This document shows positions 8,816 through 18,015 of a DNA stretch of 64,000 nucleotides, one piece after another. The position numbers and the translations under genes were made by a program. The DNA lies in contig NZ_MVOG01000008.1 in assembly GCF_002286915.1 (NCBI RefSeq), positions 1 to 64,000 on the forward strand, written 5' to 3'. Source of the stretch: Bifidobacterium italicum (GTDB lineage Bacteria > Actinomycetota > Actinomycetes > Actinomycetales > Bifidobacteriaceae). Within the stretch, counting starts at the first letter, position 1; every line of letters begins with the position of its first letter. The notes below the pieces were generated by a model. It was given only the letters and a program-made list of their open reading frames with translations, searched no databases and was not told the DNA's origin.

Positions 8816-9370
8816 ATGGCATCGTATCCAGCATCCCAGCCGGGATCCAAGCGCCACACATTGTCCGTGCTCGTGGAGAACCGTCCGGGCGTGCTCGCAC
8901 GCATCGCCGGCCTGTTCGCGCGGCGCGCGTTCAACATCAACTCGCTGTCCGTCTCGCCGACGGAACGCCCCGACATCTCCCGCGTCACCGTGACGGCGGA
9001 CGTGGACGAGGTGCCGCTCGAGCAGATCATCAAGCAGCTCAACAAGCTGCTGCATGTGCTCAAGATCGTCGACCTCGATCCGGAGACGACGGTCGAGCGC
9101 GAACTCGTGCTCATCAAGGTCGCCGCCGACGAGTCCAACCGCTCCGACGTCCTTGAGATCGTGCGCCTCTTCCGCGTGCGCGTCGTCGACGTCAACCCGG
9201 AGTCGCTGACGATCGAGGCCACCGGCGCCGGCGGCAAGATCGACGCGCTGCTCGGGCTGCTCGACCATTACGGCATCATCGAGCTCGTGCGTTCCGGCGC
9301 CGTCGCGATGAGCCGTGGTCCGCGCGCGCTGAGCGAGAAGGTCATCGGCTCGGAGATCACCGGCCGCTGA
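8816..9370 (+). CDS. ilvN: Acetolactate synthase, small regulatory subunit
   Basis: The regulatory partner of IlvB, 184 residues. An N-terminal ACT domain (about residues 14-90, H-T-L-S-V-L-V-E-N-R-P-G-V-L) is expected to bind valine for feedback inhibition. The C-terminal domain (about 95-175) is typical of IlvH/IlvN. GAGAGGAGC precedes the ATG, and the 13-bp gap to ilvB implies one transcript. It is followed by a 22-bp perfect hairpin. Confidence 0.96.
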   Translation: MASYPASQPGSKRHTLSVLVENRPGVLARIAGLFARRAFNINSLSVSPTERPDISRVTVTADVDEVPLEQIIKQLNKLLHVLKIVDLDPETTVERELVLIKVAADESNRSDVLEIVRLFRVRVVDVNPESLTIEATGAGGKIDALLGLLDHYGIIELVRSGAVAMSRGPRALSEKVIGSEITGR

Positions 9371-9380
9371 TGCAGCGCCT

Positions 9381-9430
9381 CGCGATGCGGGGGTGGACGC
9401 CCAGGAGGGGGCGTCCACCCCCGCATCGCG
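9381..9430. terminator. 22-bp perfect hairpin after ilvBN
   Basis: Arms 9381-9402 and 9409-9430 are perfectly complementary around a 6-nt loop, 10 bp after the ilvN stop. No T tract follows, but strength and position suggest the end of the ilvBN transcript. Confidence 0.6.
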
Positions 9431-9493
9431 CAAAAATCAGCGCACAGCCGGCTCCGGCGGCTCCAAGTCAGGGCGGATGGCACAATGGGAGGC

Positions 9494-10222
9494 ATGACAC
9501 AACCGGAAGTCCTTATTCTGCAGCACGCCGCTTGGGAGAAGCCAGGACGCATCCAGACCGAGCTCGAAGAGATCAATCTGCCGACCCAGACGTTGACGAT
9601 CGCGAAGAAAAAGAAGCCGGACATGCCCGACTTCGACGAGGTCGCCGGCGTCGTCGTCATGGGCGGACCGATGTCCGCGACCGACTACGACGGCTACCCG
9701 GGACTGAAGGCGGAGTGCAAGCTCGTGCGCGCCGCGATCAGCGTCGGCAAGCCGGTGCTCGGCGTATGCCTCGGTCATCAGATCATCGCGACCGCGCTCG
9801 GCGCGAAGCTCAAGACGAACAACGATCCGGAGATCGGCGTGCTGCCGATCAAACGCGTCGAACGTCACGACTACTTCGCGATGTGGAACAAGGAACTCGA
9901 CGTGCTGCAATGGCACAACGACTGCGTCACGCTGCCCGACGGCGCCACGCTGCTCGCCCGCTCCGGCGCCGCGAAAGTGCAGGCCTTCCGCTTCGGTTCC
10001 GCCCTGGGCATGCAGTTCCACCTCGAAGTGACGCCGCAGCTGCTCGAGGAATGGCTCGAGGAACCGCTCATGGTCAAGCAGCTCAAGGCGTCCGGCGGCT
10101 CGAAGTCGCAGCTGCGCGAACAGTACGCGACCTGCAGCCCGCAGCTGCAGCCGCTCGCCGAACAGGTCTTCTCCGGTTTCGCCGCCCGCTGCAACACCTA
10201 CGCCACCACATTGATGCGCTGA
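9494..10222 (+). CDS. Class I glutamine amidotransferase-like protein
   Basis: A 242-residue stand-alone class I GATase domain. The nucleophile elbow is G-V-C-L-G-H-Q (Cys about residue 92), and the distal His and Glu lie in Q-F-H-L-E-V-T (about 176-178), so the Cys-His-Glu triad is intact. Stand-alone members resemble GMP synthase glutaminase domains, and some act as gamma-glutamyl hydrolases. The acceptor is not known here. CACAAT (9481-9486) lies 7 nt before the ATG, suggesting leaderless translation. The in-frame ATG at 9485 overlaps that box and is less likely. Confidence 0.85.
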   Translation: MTQPEVLILQHAAWEKPGRIQTELEEINLPTQTLTIAKKKKPDMPDFDEVAGVVVMGGPMSATDYDGYPGLKAECKLVRAAISVGKPVLGVCLGHQIIATALGAKLKTNNDPEIGVLPIKRVERHDYFAMWNKELDVLQWHNDCVTLPDGATLLARSGAAKVQAFRFGSALGMQFHLEVTPQLLEEWLEEPLMVKQLKASGGSKSQLREQYATCSPQLQPLAEQVFSGFAARCNTYATTLMR

Positions 10223-10306
10223 ATACGCTGAACGGCGGTGCGCGGCGACTCCGGCGACGGGGCGTGCGCACCGCCGATTTACCGCGCCACCATTACAGTG
10301 TTCCCT

Positions 10307-12493
10307 ATGCCGACTTTTGATCTGGGACTGGAACACGTCTCCCTTTCCTTCGCAACGAAAACCATCTTCACCGACGTCACGCAGGGCGTCTTCGAAGGCG
10401 ACCGCATCGGCATCGTCGGCCGCAATGGCGACGGCAAATCGACGCTGCTGCATCTGCTCGACGGCGAACAGACGCCCGACTCGGGCCGTGTGAGCCGCCG
10501 CAACGGCCTCACGCTCGGCGTCCTCGGTCAGCGAGACGAACTCGACGACGACGCGACGCTGCGCCAGGCCGCGCTCGAAGGCCGCGACGACTACGAATGG
10601 GCGGCGCAGACGCAGTCGCGAGAAATCGTCGAGGCGCTGCTCGGCGGCCTCAACCTCGACGCGAAGATCGGCACGCTCTCCGGCGGCCAGCGCCGGCGCG
10701 CCGACCTCGCGCGGCTGCTGCTCAAGGACTGGGACATCCTCGCGCTCGACGAACCGACGAACCACCTCGACGTCGTGACGATCCACTGGCTCGCCGAACA
10801 TCTCAAGAACCGCTGGCCGAAAGGCACCGGCGCGCTGCTGCTCGTCACGCACGACCGCTGGTTCCTCGACGAGGTCTGCGAATCGATGTGGGAGGTGCAT
10901 GACGGCGAGATCGAACCCTTCGAAGGCGGCTACAGCGCGTACATGCTGCAGCGCGTCGAACGCGACCGTCAGGCCGACGTGCGCGAGACGAAACGGCGCA
11001 ACCTCGCGCGCAAGGAGCTCGCATGGCTGTCGCGCGGCGCACGCGCGCGCTCGACGAAGCAGAAGTTCCATGTGAAGGCCGCGCGCGAACTCATCGCCGA
11101 CGTCCCGCCGATGCGCAACACGCTCGAACTCAAGCAGATGGCGACGTCACGGCTCGGCAAGCAGGTCGTCGACCTCGTCGACGTCACGCAAATCTTCGAC
11201 CGCGAACAGGGCGCGTACGCGGACATCGACCCGGACGCGGCGGCGCTCGCGGCGAGCGCGAAGTCGGCGTCGACGGTGGACGTCGTCGAGCCGATGGTCA
11301 GCGAGCCGCAGGCCTTCGGCGAGGTGACGATCGCCGTCGACGACGCCGACGACCCGCGCCTGAAGTCGGCCTTCGGCTCGCGTGCGGCGCAGGTCGCCGC
11401 CGCGCATGGGCTCACGCACCGCGAGCCGGCCGGCGAGATCAACGCGCTGCGCGGCACGCGCGGCGAGGCGGACGGCGAAACGGCGTCGGATGTGACGTCG
11501 GCGGCCGTCGAACTGACGGTGAGCGGACGCGAGATCCTCGACGACGTGACATGGCTGATCGGCCCGGGCGACCGCTTCGGCATCGTCGGCGCGAACGGCG
11601 CCGGCAAATCGACGCTGCTCAGGATCCTCGACGGCACGTTGACGCCGACGGCCGGCCATGTGAACATCGGCAAGACCGTGAAGTTCGCGGTGCTCTCACA
11701 GCGTCTCGACGAACTCGAGAAGCTCGGCAAGTACAAGGTCAAGGAAGTGCTCAGCCGTTACAAGCCGAGCTACATCGTCGATGGCAAGGAGGTCACGCCG
11801 GGGCAGCTGATGGAGCGGCTCGGCTTCGAGGCGGCGCAGCTGATGACGCCGATCCGCGACCTGTCCGGCGGGCAGAAGCGACGCATGCAGCTGCTGCTGA
11901 TCCTGCTCGACGAGCCGAACGTGCTCATCATGGACGAGCCGGGCAACGATCTGGACACCGACATGCTCGCCGTCATGGAGGACCTGCTCGACACATGGCC
12001 GGGCACGCTCATCGTCGTCAGCCACGACCGCTATCTGCTCGAACGCGTCACCGACGAGCAGTTCGCATTGATCGGCGGCAAGATCCGGCATCTGCCCGGC
12101 GGCGTGCAGGATTATCTGGACATCGTCGACGCGCTGCGCCGCGGCGAGGATCCGCTCGGCATGAACAAGGCCGAGGGCGCGGCCGATCCGACCGTCGACG
12201 CGGACACCGTCAAGGCCGAGGATGCGGCCACCGGTCCGGCGGACGCGGCGCCGGCCGCGCCGAGGCTCAGCGGCAAGGCGTATGCGGAGGCATCGCGGCG
12301 CGTCTCGGCGATCGAGCGCAAGCTCGAGAAGCTCGAGACGCAGAAGGAGGCACTTGAGCGGCAGATGGCGGCGCACGATCCGAGCGACTACGCCGGTCTC
12401 AACGAGCTCAACGGGCAGCTGCAGGCATTGACGACCGAATCGGACGGCCTCGAGTCCGAATGGCTCGACCTGTCCGAGCAGATGGACCAGTGA
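10307..12493 (+). CDS. ABC-F family ATPase with long insertion
   Basis: Two fused ABC ATPase domains with no membrane domain: ABC-F family proteins act on ribosomes. Domain 1 has Walker A G-R-N-G-D-G-K-S-T (about 37-45), signature L-S-G-G-Q-R-R-R (about 124) and D-E-P-T-N-H (about 149). Domain 2 has G-A-N-G-A-G-K-S-T (about 427), L-S-G-G-Q-K-R-R (about 519) and D-E-P-G-N-D, an unusual Gly for Thr. About 100 residues rich in Ala and Asp (about 297-400) interrupt domain 2 between its first strand and the G-R-E-I-L-D-D segment. The C-terminus (about 660-728) is a coiled coil, as in Uup. TACAGT 7 nt before the ATG suggests a leaderless mRNA. 728 residues. Confidence 0.9.
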   Translation: MPTFDLGLEHVSLSFATKTIFTDVTQGVFEGDRIGIVGRNGDGKSTLLHLLDGEQTPDSGRVSRRNGLTLGVLGQRDELDDDATLRQAALEGRDDYEWAAQTQSREIVEALLGGLNLDAKIGTLSGGQRRRADLARLLLKDWDILALDEPTNHLDVVTIHWLAEHLKNRWPKGTGALLLVTHDRWFLDEVCESMWEVHDGEIEPFEGGYSAYMLQRVERDRQADVRETKRRNLARKELAWLSRGARARSTKQKFHVKAARELIADVPPMRNTLELKQMATSRLGKQVVDLVDVTQIFDREQGAYADIDPDAAALAASAKSASTVDVVEPMVSEPQAFGEVTIAVDDADDPRLKSAFGSRAAQVAAAHGLTHREPAGEINALRGTRGEADGETASDVTSAAVELTVSGREILDDVTWLIGPGDRFGIVGANGAGKSTLLRILDGTLTPTAGHVNIGKTVKFAVLSQRLDELEKLGKYKVKEVLSRYKPSYIVDGKEVTPGQLMERLGFEAAQLMTPIRDLSGGQKRRMQLLLILLDEPNVLIMDEPGNDLDTDMLAVMEDLLDTWPGTLIVVSHDRYLLERVTDEQFALIGGKIRHLPGGVQDYLDIVDALRRGEDPLGMNKAEGAADPTVDADTVKAEDAATGPADAAPAAPRLSGKAYAEASRRVSAIERKLEKLETQKEALERQMAAHDPSDYAGLNELNGQLQALTTESDGLESEWLDLSEQMDQ

Positions 12494-12553
12494 CTGCGGG
12501 ACGCTGAGCTCTGACAGCCGCCGCTTGTCTACAAAACGCAATACGCTCGAACC

Positions 12554-14239
12554 ATGACCGAGCATTCCCACGAAGCAAGCAACGCCAACACTTCCGGCAC
12601 TTTTCAGGACCCGCAGTTCACCGAGACGCTGATGGCCGGCGACGGCGGCGTCGCGAACGCGGCCGTCGATCTGAGGCTCTACGACACGGCGTCGCATGCG
12701 ATCAGCCGTTTCGAGCCGATCCAACCGGGCAACGTGGGCATCTACGTATGCGGTGCGACGGTGCAGAGCTCGCCGCACATCGGCCACATCCGCGCCGGCG
12801 TCGCCTTCGACGTCATCCGCCGCTGGTTCCTCAAGCTCGGCTACCGGGTCACGTTCATCCGCAACGTCACCGACATCGACGACAAGATCCTCGACAAGGC
12901 GGCCGCCGCCGGCCAGCGCTGGTGGGCGCGCGCCTACCACTACGAGCAGGAGTTCACCGACGCGTACGACAGGCTCGGCGTCCTGCCGCCGACCTACGAA
13001 CCGCGCGCGACCGGCCACATCATGGACATGATCCATCTGATCGAGCGCATCATCGACAACGGCCACGCCTACGTCATCCGCGACGAACGCGGCGAGCTGA
13101 CCGGCGATGTCTACTTCGACGTCGCGTCGTGGCCGCACTACGGCGAGCTGACGCACCAGAAGCAGACGACCGAGGTCGACGAGGCCGCCGCCGTCGCCGA
13201 CCGCATGGGGCCGTCGGTCGACATGACCGGCGAAGACAAGTACAACCCGGTCGATCCTGCCGACCTGTCCGAGGACAAGCGCGACCCGCGCGATTTCGCG
13301 CTGTGGAAGCGGCCGAAGCCGACCGACCCCGCCGACGCGCGATGGAAGACGCCGTTCGGCACCGGACGCCCCGGCTGGCATATCGAATGCTCGGCGATGA
13401 GCTACCGCTACCTCGACGGCATGTTCGACATCCACGGCGGAGGCCTCGACCTGCGCTTCCCGCACCATGAGAACGAGATGGCGCAGACGCGCGCGGCCGG
13501 CTACCGCACGGCGAACCGCTGGATGCATTCGGCATGGGTGACGGCGAAGGGCGAGAAGATGAGCAAGTCGCTCGGCAACGGCCTTTCGGTGCCGGTCGTG
13601 CTCGCCGAGCACTCCGCGTGGGTCGTGCGTTACGCCCTCGGCTCGGTCCAGTACCGTTCGATGCTCGAATGGTCCGACCAGACGCTCGCCGAGGCGCAGG
13701 CCGCCTACGACCGCGTCATGAACTTCATCGAGCACGCCGGCGAAGCGCTCGGCGAGCAGCCGTCGCGCGACGAAATCACGGCCGTGACCGCCGACGAGCT
13801 GCCGGCGGACTTCATCGCCGCGATGAACGACGACATCAATGTTTCACGTGCAACCGCCGTCATCTTCACGCAGCTGCGCGCCGGCAACAGCATTGTTGCC
13901 ACAATTGAGACCAATGGTCGCTGCGGCACTGATGACACTCTCACTCCAGAGAACGCTAAGCCGCGCTTGCGCGCAATACTCGTCAACGTCCGCGCGATGC
14001 TCGACACGCTCGGCCTCGACCCGCTCGCCGAACCGTGGATCGGCGGCGGCGACGACAAGGGCGGCGAGGACAAGGCGCGCGTGACGCTCGACGCGTTGAT
14101 CGACGCGCAGCTCGAGGCGCGCGCCGACGCGCGCAACGCGAAGGACTTCGCGACGGCCGACCGGATCCGCGACGACCTCGCCAAGCTCGGCGTCACGATC
14201 GAGGACGGCCCGACCGGCTCCTCGTGGACGCTCAACTGA
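12554..14239 (+). CDS. cysS: Cysteinyl-tRNA synthetase
   Basis: Class I synthetase charging tRNA-Cys, 561 residues, somewhat longer than usual because of an N-terminal extension and an insert. P-H-I-G-H-I-R (about 75) is the HIGH motif and K-M-S-K-S starts at K335. The zinc ligands are the Cys in Y-V-C-G-A, the Cys in I-E-C-S-A-M, and the His/Glu of P-H-H-E-N-E. TACGCT (12542-12547) lies 6 nt before the ATG with no Shine-Dalgarno, a leaderless type. A stretch at about 13838-13976 has distinctly lower GC and different codon choice than the rest. Confidence 0.96.
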   Translation: MTEHSHEASNANTSGTFQDPQFTETLMAGDGGVANAAVDLRLYDTASHAISRFEPIQPGNVGIYVCGATVQSSPHIGHIRAGVAFDVIRRWFLKLGYRVTFIRNVTDIDDKILDKAAAAGQRWWARAYHYEQEFTDAYDRLGVLPPTYEPRATGHIMDMIHLIERIIDNGHAYVIRDERGELTGDVYFDVASWPHYGELTHQKQTTEVDEAAAVADRMGPSVDMTGEDKYNPVDPADLSEDKRDPRDFALWKRPKPTDPADARWKTPFGTGRPGWHIECSAMSYRYLDGMFDIHGGGLDLRFPHHENEMAQTRAAGYRTANRWMHSAWVTAKGEKMSKSLGNGLSVPVVLAEHSAWVVRYALGSVQYRSMLEWSDQTLAEAQAAYDRVMNFIEHAGEALGEQPSRDEITAVTADELPADFIAAMNDDINVSRATAVIFTQLRAGNSIVATIETNGRCGTDDTLTPENAKPRLRAILVNVRAMLDTLGLDPLAEPWIGGGDDKGGEDKARVTLDALIDAQLEARADARNAKDFATADRIRDDLAKLGVTIEDGPTGSSWTLN

Positions 14240-14256
14240 CCGGCCGCAGCCTCCCC

Positions 14257-14427
14257 ATGCGCGGCGACGAGACGACATCGGCCATCATCACGGCGGAGGA
14301 TCGCGCTCTGTACGAGCTTGCACGCGAGCGCATGGAACACGATGACGGCAGACGGTACACGATGGACGAAGCCTTCGGCGAGCACTACCGGCCCGCCGAC
14401 GACGGGTTCGACCCGGAATTCGAATGA
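14257..14427 (+). CDS. Small conserved-looking protein of unknown function
   Basis: A 56-residue, acidic reading frame starting 17 bp after cysS (M-R-G-D-E-T-T-S). The middle, A-L-Y-E-L-A-R-E-R-M-E-H-D-D-G-R-R-Y-T-M-D-E-A, recalls small antitoxin-type or RHH-like proteins, but no toxin gene is adjacent. No clear ribosome site. It might be translated with cysS. Function unknown and reality uncertain. Confidence 0.4.
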   Translation: MRGDETTSAIITAEDRALYELARERMEHDDGRRYTMDEAFGEHYRPADDGFDPEFE

Positions 14428-14467
14428 TGCGGCCGCCCGTCGCCATCACGGCGACCCGGCCATATCA

Positions 14468-15202
14468 CTACAGCTGCGCGGCGCCCCATTTGTCGGCGCG
14501 CGGAATGCGGCGGATGCGCGCACTGCACAGCACGATCGCCGTCGACGACGCAAGCGCCGCGAGGTACACGGCGACCGTTCCGCGGAATCCCAACGCAGGC
14601 AGCAGCGTGCCGGCGGTCGCGCTGGAGAACGCGGAGAGCGCCTGCGCGGGCACCGTGAGCGTCACGGCGATCCTGCCCTGCATCGACGCGGGCGCCTTGG
14701 CGTAGACGAACCCGAGCAGCAGCGCGTCGATGATCGGGAACGGCAGCCCCATCACCGAGTTCGACGCGAACACGAGCGCATAGGAGGCGCCTCCCGGCAT
14801 GCCCGGCCGATACGCGAACAGCATCGGCACGACGCATATGCACAGGAACATGAATCCCGTGCAGATGCAGGCGCCTACCGGCACATGGTCGCTCAAGCGC
14901 GCGGCGGCGAACGCACCGACGAGCATCATCGCGGCGATGCCGCTGCCGATGGCGCCGATGAGCGTCGCGTTCGTCCCGAGCTGCATCAGATGCAGCTGAA
15001 TCGCATATTCGACGCCGTTGACGCCGAAATTCAGCACCGCAGCGGCGACCATGACGGTCACGAGCAGCGGCTCGTGCAGCGACCACGACCATCGCCGCCG
15101 CCTAAAACAGTCGTCTGTGCGTAAGGTCATCCACATGCTGCCGCCTAGGGATGCACTTGCCCACACACCGCCGTCCGCGGCCGCTCCGCTGGGCGCCGTC
15201 AC
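14468..15202 (-). pseudogene. C-terminal half of an MFS transporter (truncated)
   Basis: A 244-residue frame. From about residue 40 it matches the second half of a major facilitator permease: L-L-V-T-V-M-V-A-A-A-V-L-N-F opens a set of six membrane segments ending before the C-terminal R-I-R-R-I-P-R-A-D. A whole MFS protein has 12 segments and about 400 residues, and no first half is present in any frame upstream. The first ~37 residues look like random translation of the junction region near 15100-15200. A GTG overlaps the stop of the CDF gene (GTGA), so it could still be translated. Most likely a decayed gene. Confidence 0.65.
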
Positions 15203-16104
15203 TCGAAGACGAAGTCGACGTTGACGATGTGCAGCTTCGGTTCGAGCGCCTTCTCGATCGTCTGCCGCGCGGCCACCAGTTCCTCCATCCGCACACTGCC
15301 CTGCGTGCTGCCGATGAAGATGTCGACGTCGAAGTTCATGCCGGTCTTGAAGACGTGGATCTTCTCCATCTCGATCGCCGACGGCAGATGCGCCTCGACC
15401 TCGCGCGCGACGAACGCGGAGGTCTCCTCGTCGTCATGTGTGCCGCCGACGAGTTCGACGAAGGCGTCGCGCAGCACGACGACCGGTTCCTTGATCGTCA
15501 ACGCGACGATGATCGTCGTGATGAAGAAGTCGCCGGTGTAGTGCAGGAAATCGAACGGCGTCCCATCGGGCAGGAAGTACAGCAGCACGGCGACGACGCC
15601 GATGCCGAGCGAGATCATGCCGTCGATCCATGTGCCGTTCGCCTCCGCCTTGAGCATCAGGCTCGCGTCGCCGATCGAGCGGTTGCGCGCGCGGTAGTAC
15701 CACACGAGCACGAGGCAGACGCTGACGGCGGCGATCTGGTAGATGATGACCGGGCCGAAGCTCAACCGCTCGCCTTCGCCGTACGCGAAGTAGTCGATCG
15801 CGACGCGCAGCACGTCGAGGAACGAGAACAGCAGCAGGCAGATCGTGAAGATCGATTTGCAGATCGCGTAGATCGGCTCGAGCGCGAACATGCCGTTCGG
15901 GAAGCGTTCGCTCACGCGTACCGTCTTCTTCGACAGATACGCCGCGACGCCGCCCGAGATCACCGAGATCACGGTGAACGACGCGTCGAGGAACATCGAT
16001 TTGAGTCCGGTGACGAAGAACACGAAGAATCCGGCGACGACCATGACGATGTTGACGATGATGCCGACCTTCAACGCCTGCTGTTCGATTCTCTTCTGAT
16101 GCAT
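15199..16104 (-). CDS. Cation diffusion facilitator family transporter
   Basis: A 301-residue inner-membrane protein with about six hydrophobic segments followed by a soluble C-terminal domain (about 215-301), the CDF layout for export of divalent metals such as zinc or iron. The segment F-L-D-A-S-F-T-V-I-S-V-I-S-G-G in helix 2 and I-G-D-A-S-L-M-L-K-A-E-A-N-G-T-W-I-D-G in helix 5 hold the Asp residues expected at the metal site. The ATG at 16104 gives a normal N-terminus. Metal specificity cannot be read from the sequence. Confidence 0.85.
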   Translation of the reverse strand: MHQKRIEQQALKVGIIVNIVMVVAGFFVFFVTGLKSMFLDASFTVISVISGGVAAYLSKKTVRVSERFPNGMFALEPIYAICKSIFTICLLLFSFLDVLRVAIDYFAYGEGERLSFGPVIIYQIAAVSVCLVLVWYYRARNRSIGDASLMLKAEANGTWIDGMISLGIGVVAVLLYFLPDGTPFDFLHYTGDFFITTIIVALTIKEPVVVLRDAFVELVGGTHDDEETSAFVAREVEAHLPSAIEMEKIHVFKTGMNFDVDIFIGSTQGSVRMEELVAARQTIEKALEPKLHIVNVDFVFE

Positions 16105-16252
16105 GCCGCCTCCTCGCTCCTCATCGGGCCATATGGCGCCGCGTCGTCGTACGCGCGGCCGCCGTCACCTGTCACACCCCCACCAGTGTAGTGAACGCGC
16201 GCATGGCCGTGGAGCTCCGGTGCGCAGGCTGCACGATTTCCCCTCAACACGG

Positions 16253-16258
16253 TAGAAT
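16253..16258 (+). promoter_or_regulatory. -10 box of ffh
   Basis: TAGAAT ends 10 nt before the ffh ATG, leaving at most a few nucleotides of leader and no Shine-Dalgarno. Confidence 0.5.
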
Positions 16259-16268
16259 CGTAGCCATT

Positions 16269-17906
16269 ATGGCAGCATTCAGTTCTCTTACAGACAGGCT
16301 CTCGAACGCGTTCAAGCATCTCAAGAGCAAAGGCAAGCTTTCCGAGGCCGACATCGACGGCACGATCCGCGAGATCCGCCGCGCGCTGCTCGACGCGGAC
16401 GTCTCGCTCGACGTCGTGCGTTCGTTCACGGCGCGCGTACGCGAGCGCGCGCTCGGCGCCGAGGTCTCCGAGGCGCTCAACCCGGCGCAGCAGGTCGTCA
16501 AGATCGTCAACGACGAGCTCACCGACATCCTCGGCCAGGGCGTCGACCGTCCGCTCAACTTCGCGAAGACGCCGCCGACGATCATCATGCTCGCCGGTCT
16601 GCAGGGCGCCGGCAAGACGACGCTCGCCGGCAAGCTCGGCTACTGGCTCAAGGAATCGGGCCATACGCCGCTGCTCGTCGCCGCCGATCTGCAGCGCCCG
16701 AACGCCGTGACGCAGCTCGAGGTCGTCGGCGAGCGCGCCGGAGTGCCGGTGTACGCGCCGGAGAAGGGCGTGCAGTCGGCCGGCGGCGAAGCGGTCTCCG
16801 CACCGGGCGAGACGCACGGCGATCCTGTCAAGGTCGCGCGCGATTCGATCGAGTACGCGCGCCAGAAGCTCTACGACACCGTCATCATCGATACGGCGGG
16901 CCGTCTCGGCGTCGACGAGACGCTGATGAAGCAGGCGCGCGACATCCGCGACGCCGTGCAGCCGGACGAGATCCTCTTCGTCATCGACGCGATGATCGGC
17001 CAGGACGCGGTGCGCACCGCGCAGGCCTTCGACGAGGGCGTCGACTTCACCGGCGTCGTGCTGTCGAAGCTCGACGGCGACGCGCGCGGCGGCGCCGCGT
17101 TGTCGGTCGCGTCGGTGACCGGCAAGCCGATCCTGTTCGCGTCGAACGGCGAGGGCCTCAAGGACTTCGAGGTCTTCCACCCGGACCGCATGGCCTCGCG
17201 CATCCTCGACATGGGCGACATCCTGACGCTCATCGAGCAGGCGCAGCGTGAATTCGACGAGGAGCAGACGCGCAAGGCCGCCGAGAAGATGGCCGAGGGC
17301 GATTTCGGCCTCGACGACTTCCTCGCGCAGCTGCAGCAGGTGCGCAAGCTCGGTTCGATGAAGTCGCTGCTCGGCATGATCCCGGGCATGGCGCAGCATC
17401 GCAAGGAGCTTGAGCAGTTCGACGAGCGCGAGATCGACCGCACCGAGGCGATCATCCGTTCGATGACGCCTCAGGAGCGCCGCAACCCGAAGATCATCGA
17501 CGGCTCGCGCCGCGCGCGCATCGCCTACGGCTCGGGCGTGACCGTCTCCGCCGTCAACGCGCTGCTGCAGCGTTTCGAGCAGGCCTCGAAGATGATGAAG
17601 CGCATGAGCAACAAGGCCGGTTTCGGCTCGATGGGCGGCTTCGGCGGCGGTTCGTCCCGCAAGAACGCCAAGAAGGGCAAGAAAGGCAAGAAGGGCGCGT
17701 CGAAGTCCGGCAATCCGATGAAGCGCGAGGCCGAGGAGCAGGCGTTGCGCGCACGGCTGTCCGGCAAGACGAACGCCTCCGGCTCGGCCTTCGCCAAGAA
17801 GCCGAAGACGCCGCAGCTGCCCGACGAGCTGCAGGGGATGCTCGGAGGCGCCGACCTTCCGCCGAATCTCGGCGGCGGCCTCGGCGGCCTGCTCGGCGGC
17901 AACTGA
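16269..17906 (+). CDS. ffh: Signal recognition particle protein Ffh
   Basis: Ffh (SRP54) is the GTPase that binds SRP RNA and signal sequences to target membrane proteins. In the 545-residue product, the N domain is at about 1-90 and the G domain starts at G-L-Q-G-A-G-K-T-T (about 108-116). D-T-A-G-R-L and S-K-L-D-G-D-A-R-G-G follow. The Met-rich M domain starts at about 325, ending in a Lys/Gly-rich tail. The G domain has an insert (G-V-Q-S-A-G-G-E-A-V-S-A-P-G-E-T) before the H-G-D-P-V motif. The ATG at 16269 matches family starts. An intrinsic terminator follows. Confidence 0.97.
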   Translation: MAAFSSLTDRLSNAFKHLKSKGKLSEADIDGTIREIRRALLDADVSLDVVRSFTARVRERALGAEVSEALNPAQQVVKIVNDELTDILGQGVDRPLNFAKTPPTIIMLAGLQGAGKTTLAGKLGYWLKESGHTPLLVAADLQRPNAVTQLEVVGERAGVPVYAPEKGVQSAGGEAVSAPGETHGDPVKVARDSIEYARQKLYDTVIIDTAGRLGVDETLMKQARDIRDAVQPDEILFVIDAMIGQDAVRTAQAFDEGVDFTGVVLSKLDGDARGGAALSVASVTGKPILFASNGEGLKDFEVFHPDRMASRILDMGDILTLIEQAQREFDEEQTRKAAEKMAEGDFGLDDFLAQLQQVRKLGSMKSLLGMIPGMAQHRKELEQFDEREIDRTEAIIRSMTPQERRNPKIIDGSRRARIAYGSGVTVSAVNALLQRFEQASKMMKRMSNKAGFGSMGGFGGGSSRKNAKKGKKGKKGASKSGNPMKREAEEQALRARLSGKTNASGSAFAKKPKTPQLPDELQGMLGGADLPPNLGGGLGGLLGGN

Positions 17907-17919
17907 TCCGTCCATGTGA

Positions 17920-17949
17920 GGGGCGGCTGCCAGCAGCAGCCGCCTTTTT
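17920..17949 (+). terminator. Intrinsic terminator after ffh
   Basis: The stem GGCGGCTGC / GCAGCCGCC (17922-17930, 17936-17944) with a 5-nt loop is followed by TTTTT, 15 bp after the ffh stop. Confidence 0.9.
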
Positions 17950-18015
17950 CCTGACCGTGGCCCGACCGCCACGGCCTTTTCGATGTACCGAACATCCTAC
18001 AGAAAGGTCTTTGTG

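Noticed and set aside
14257-14427. Toxin-antitoxin module after cysS
   Set aside because: Only a small antitoxin-like frame exists and no toxin partner is adjacent, so it is kept as an unknown small ORF.
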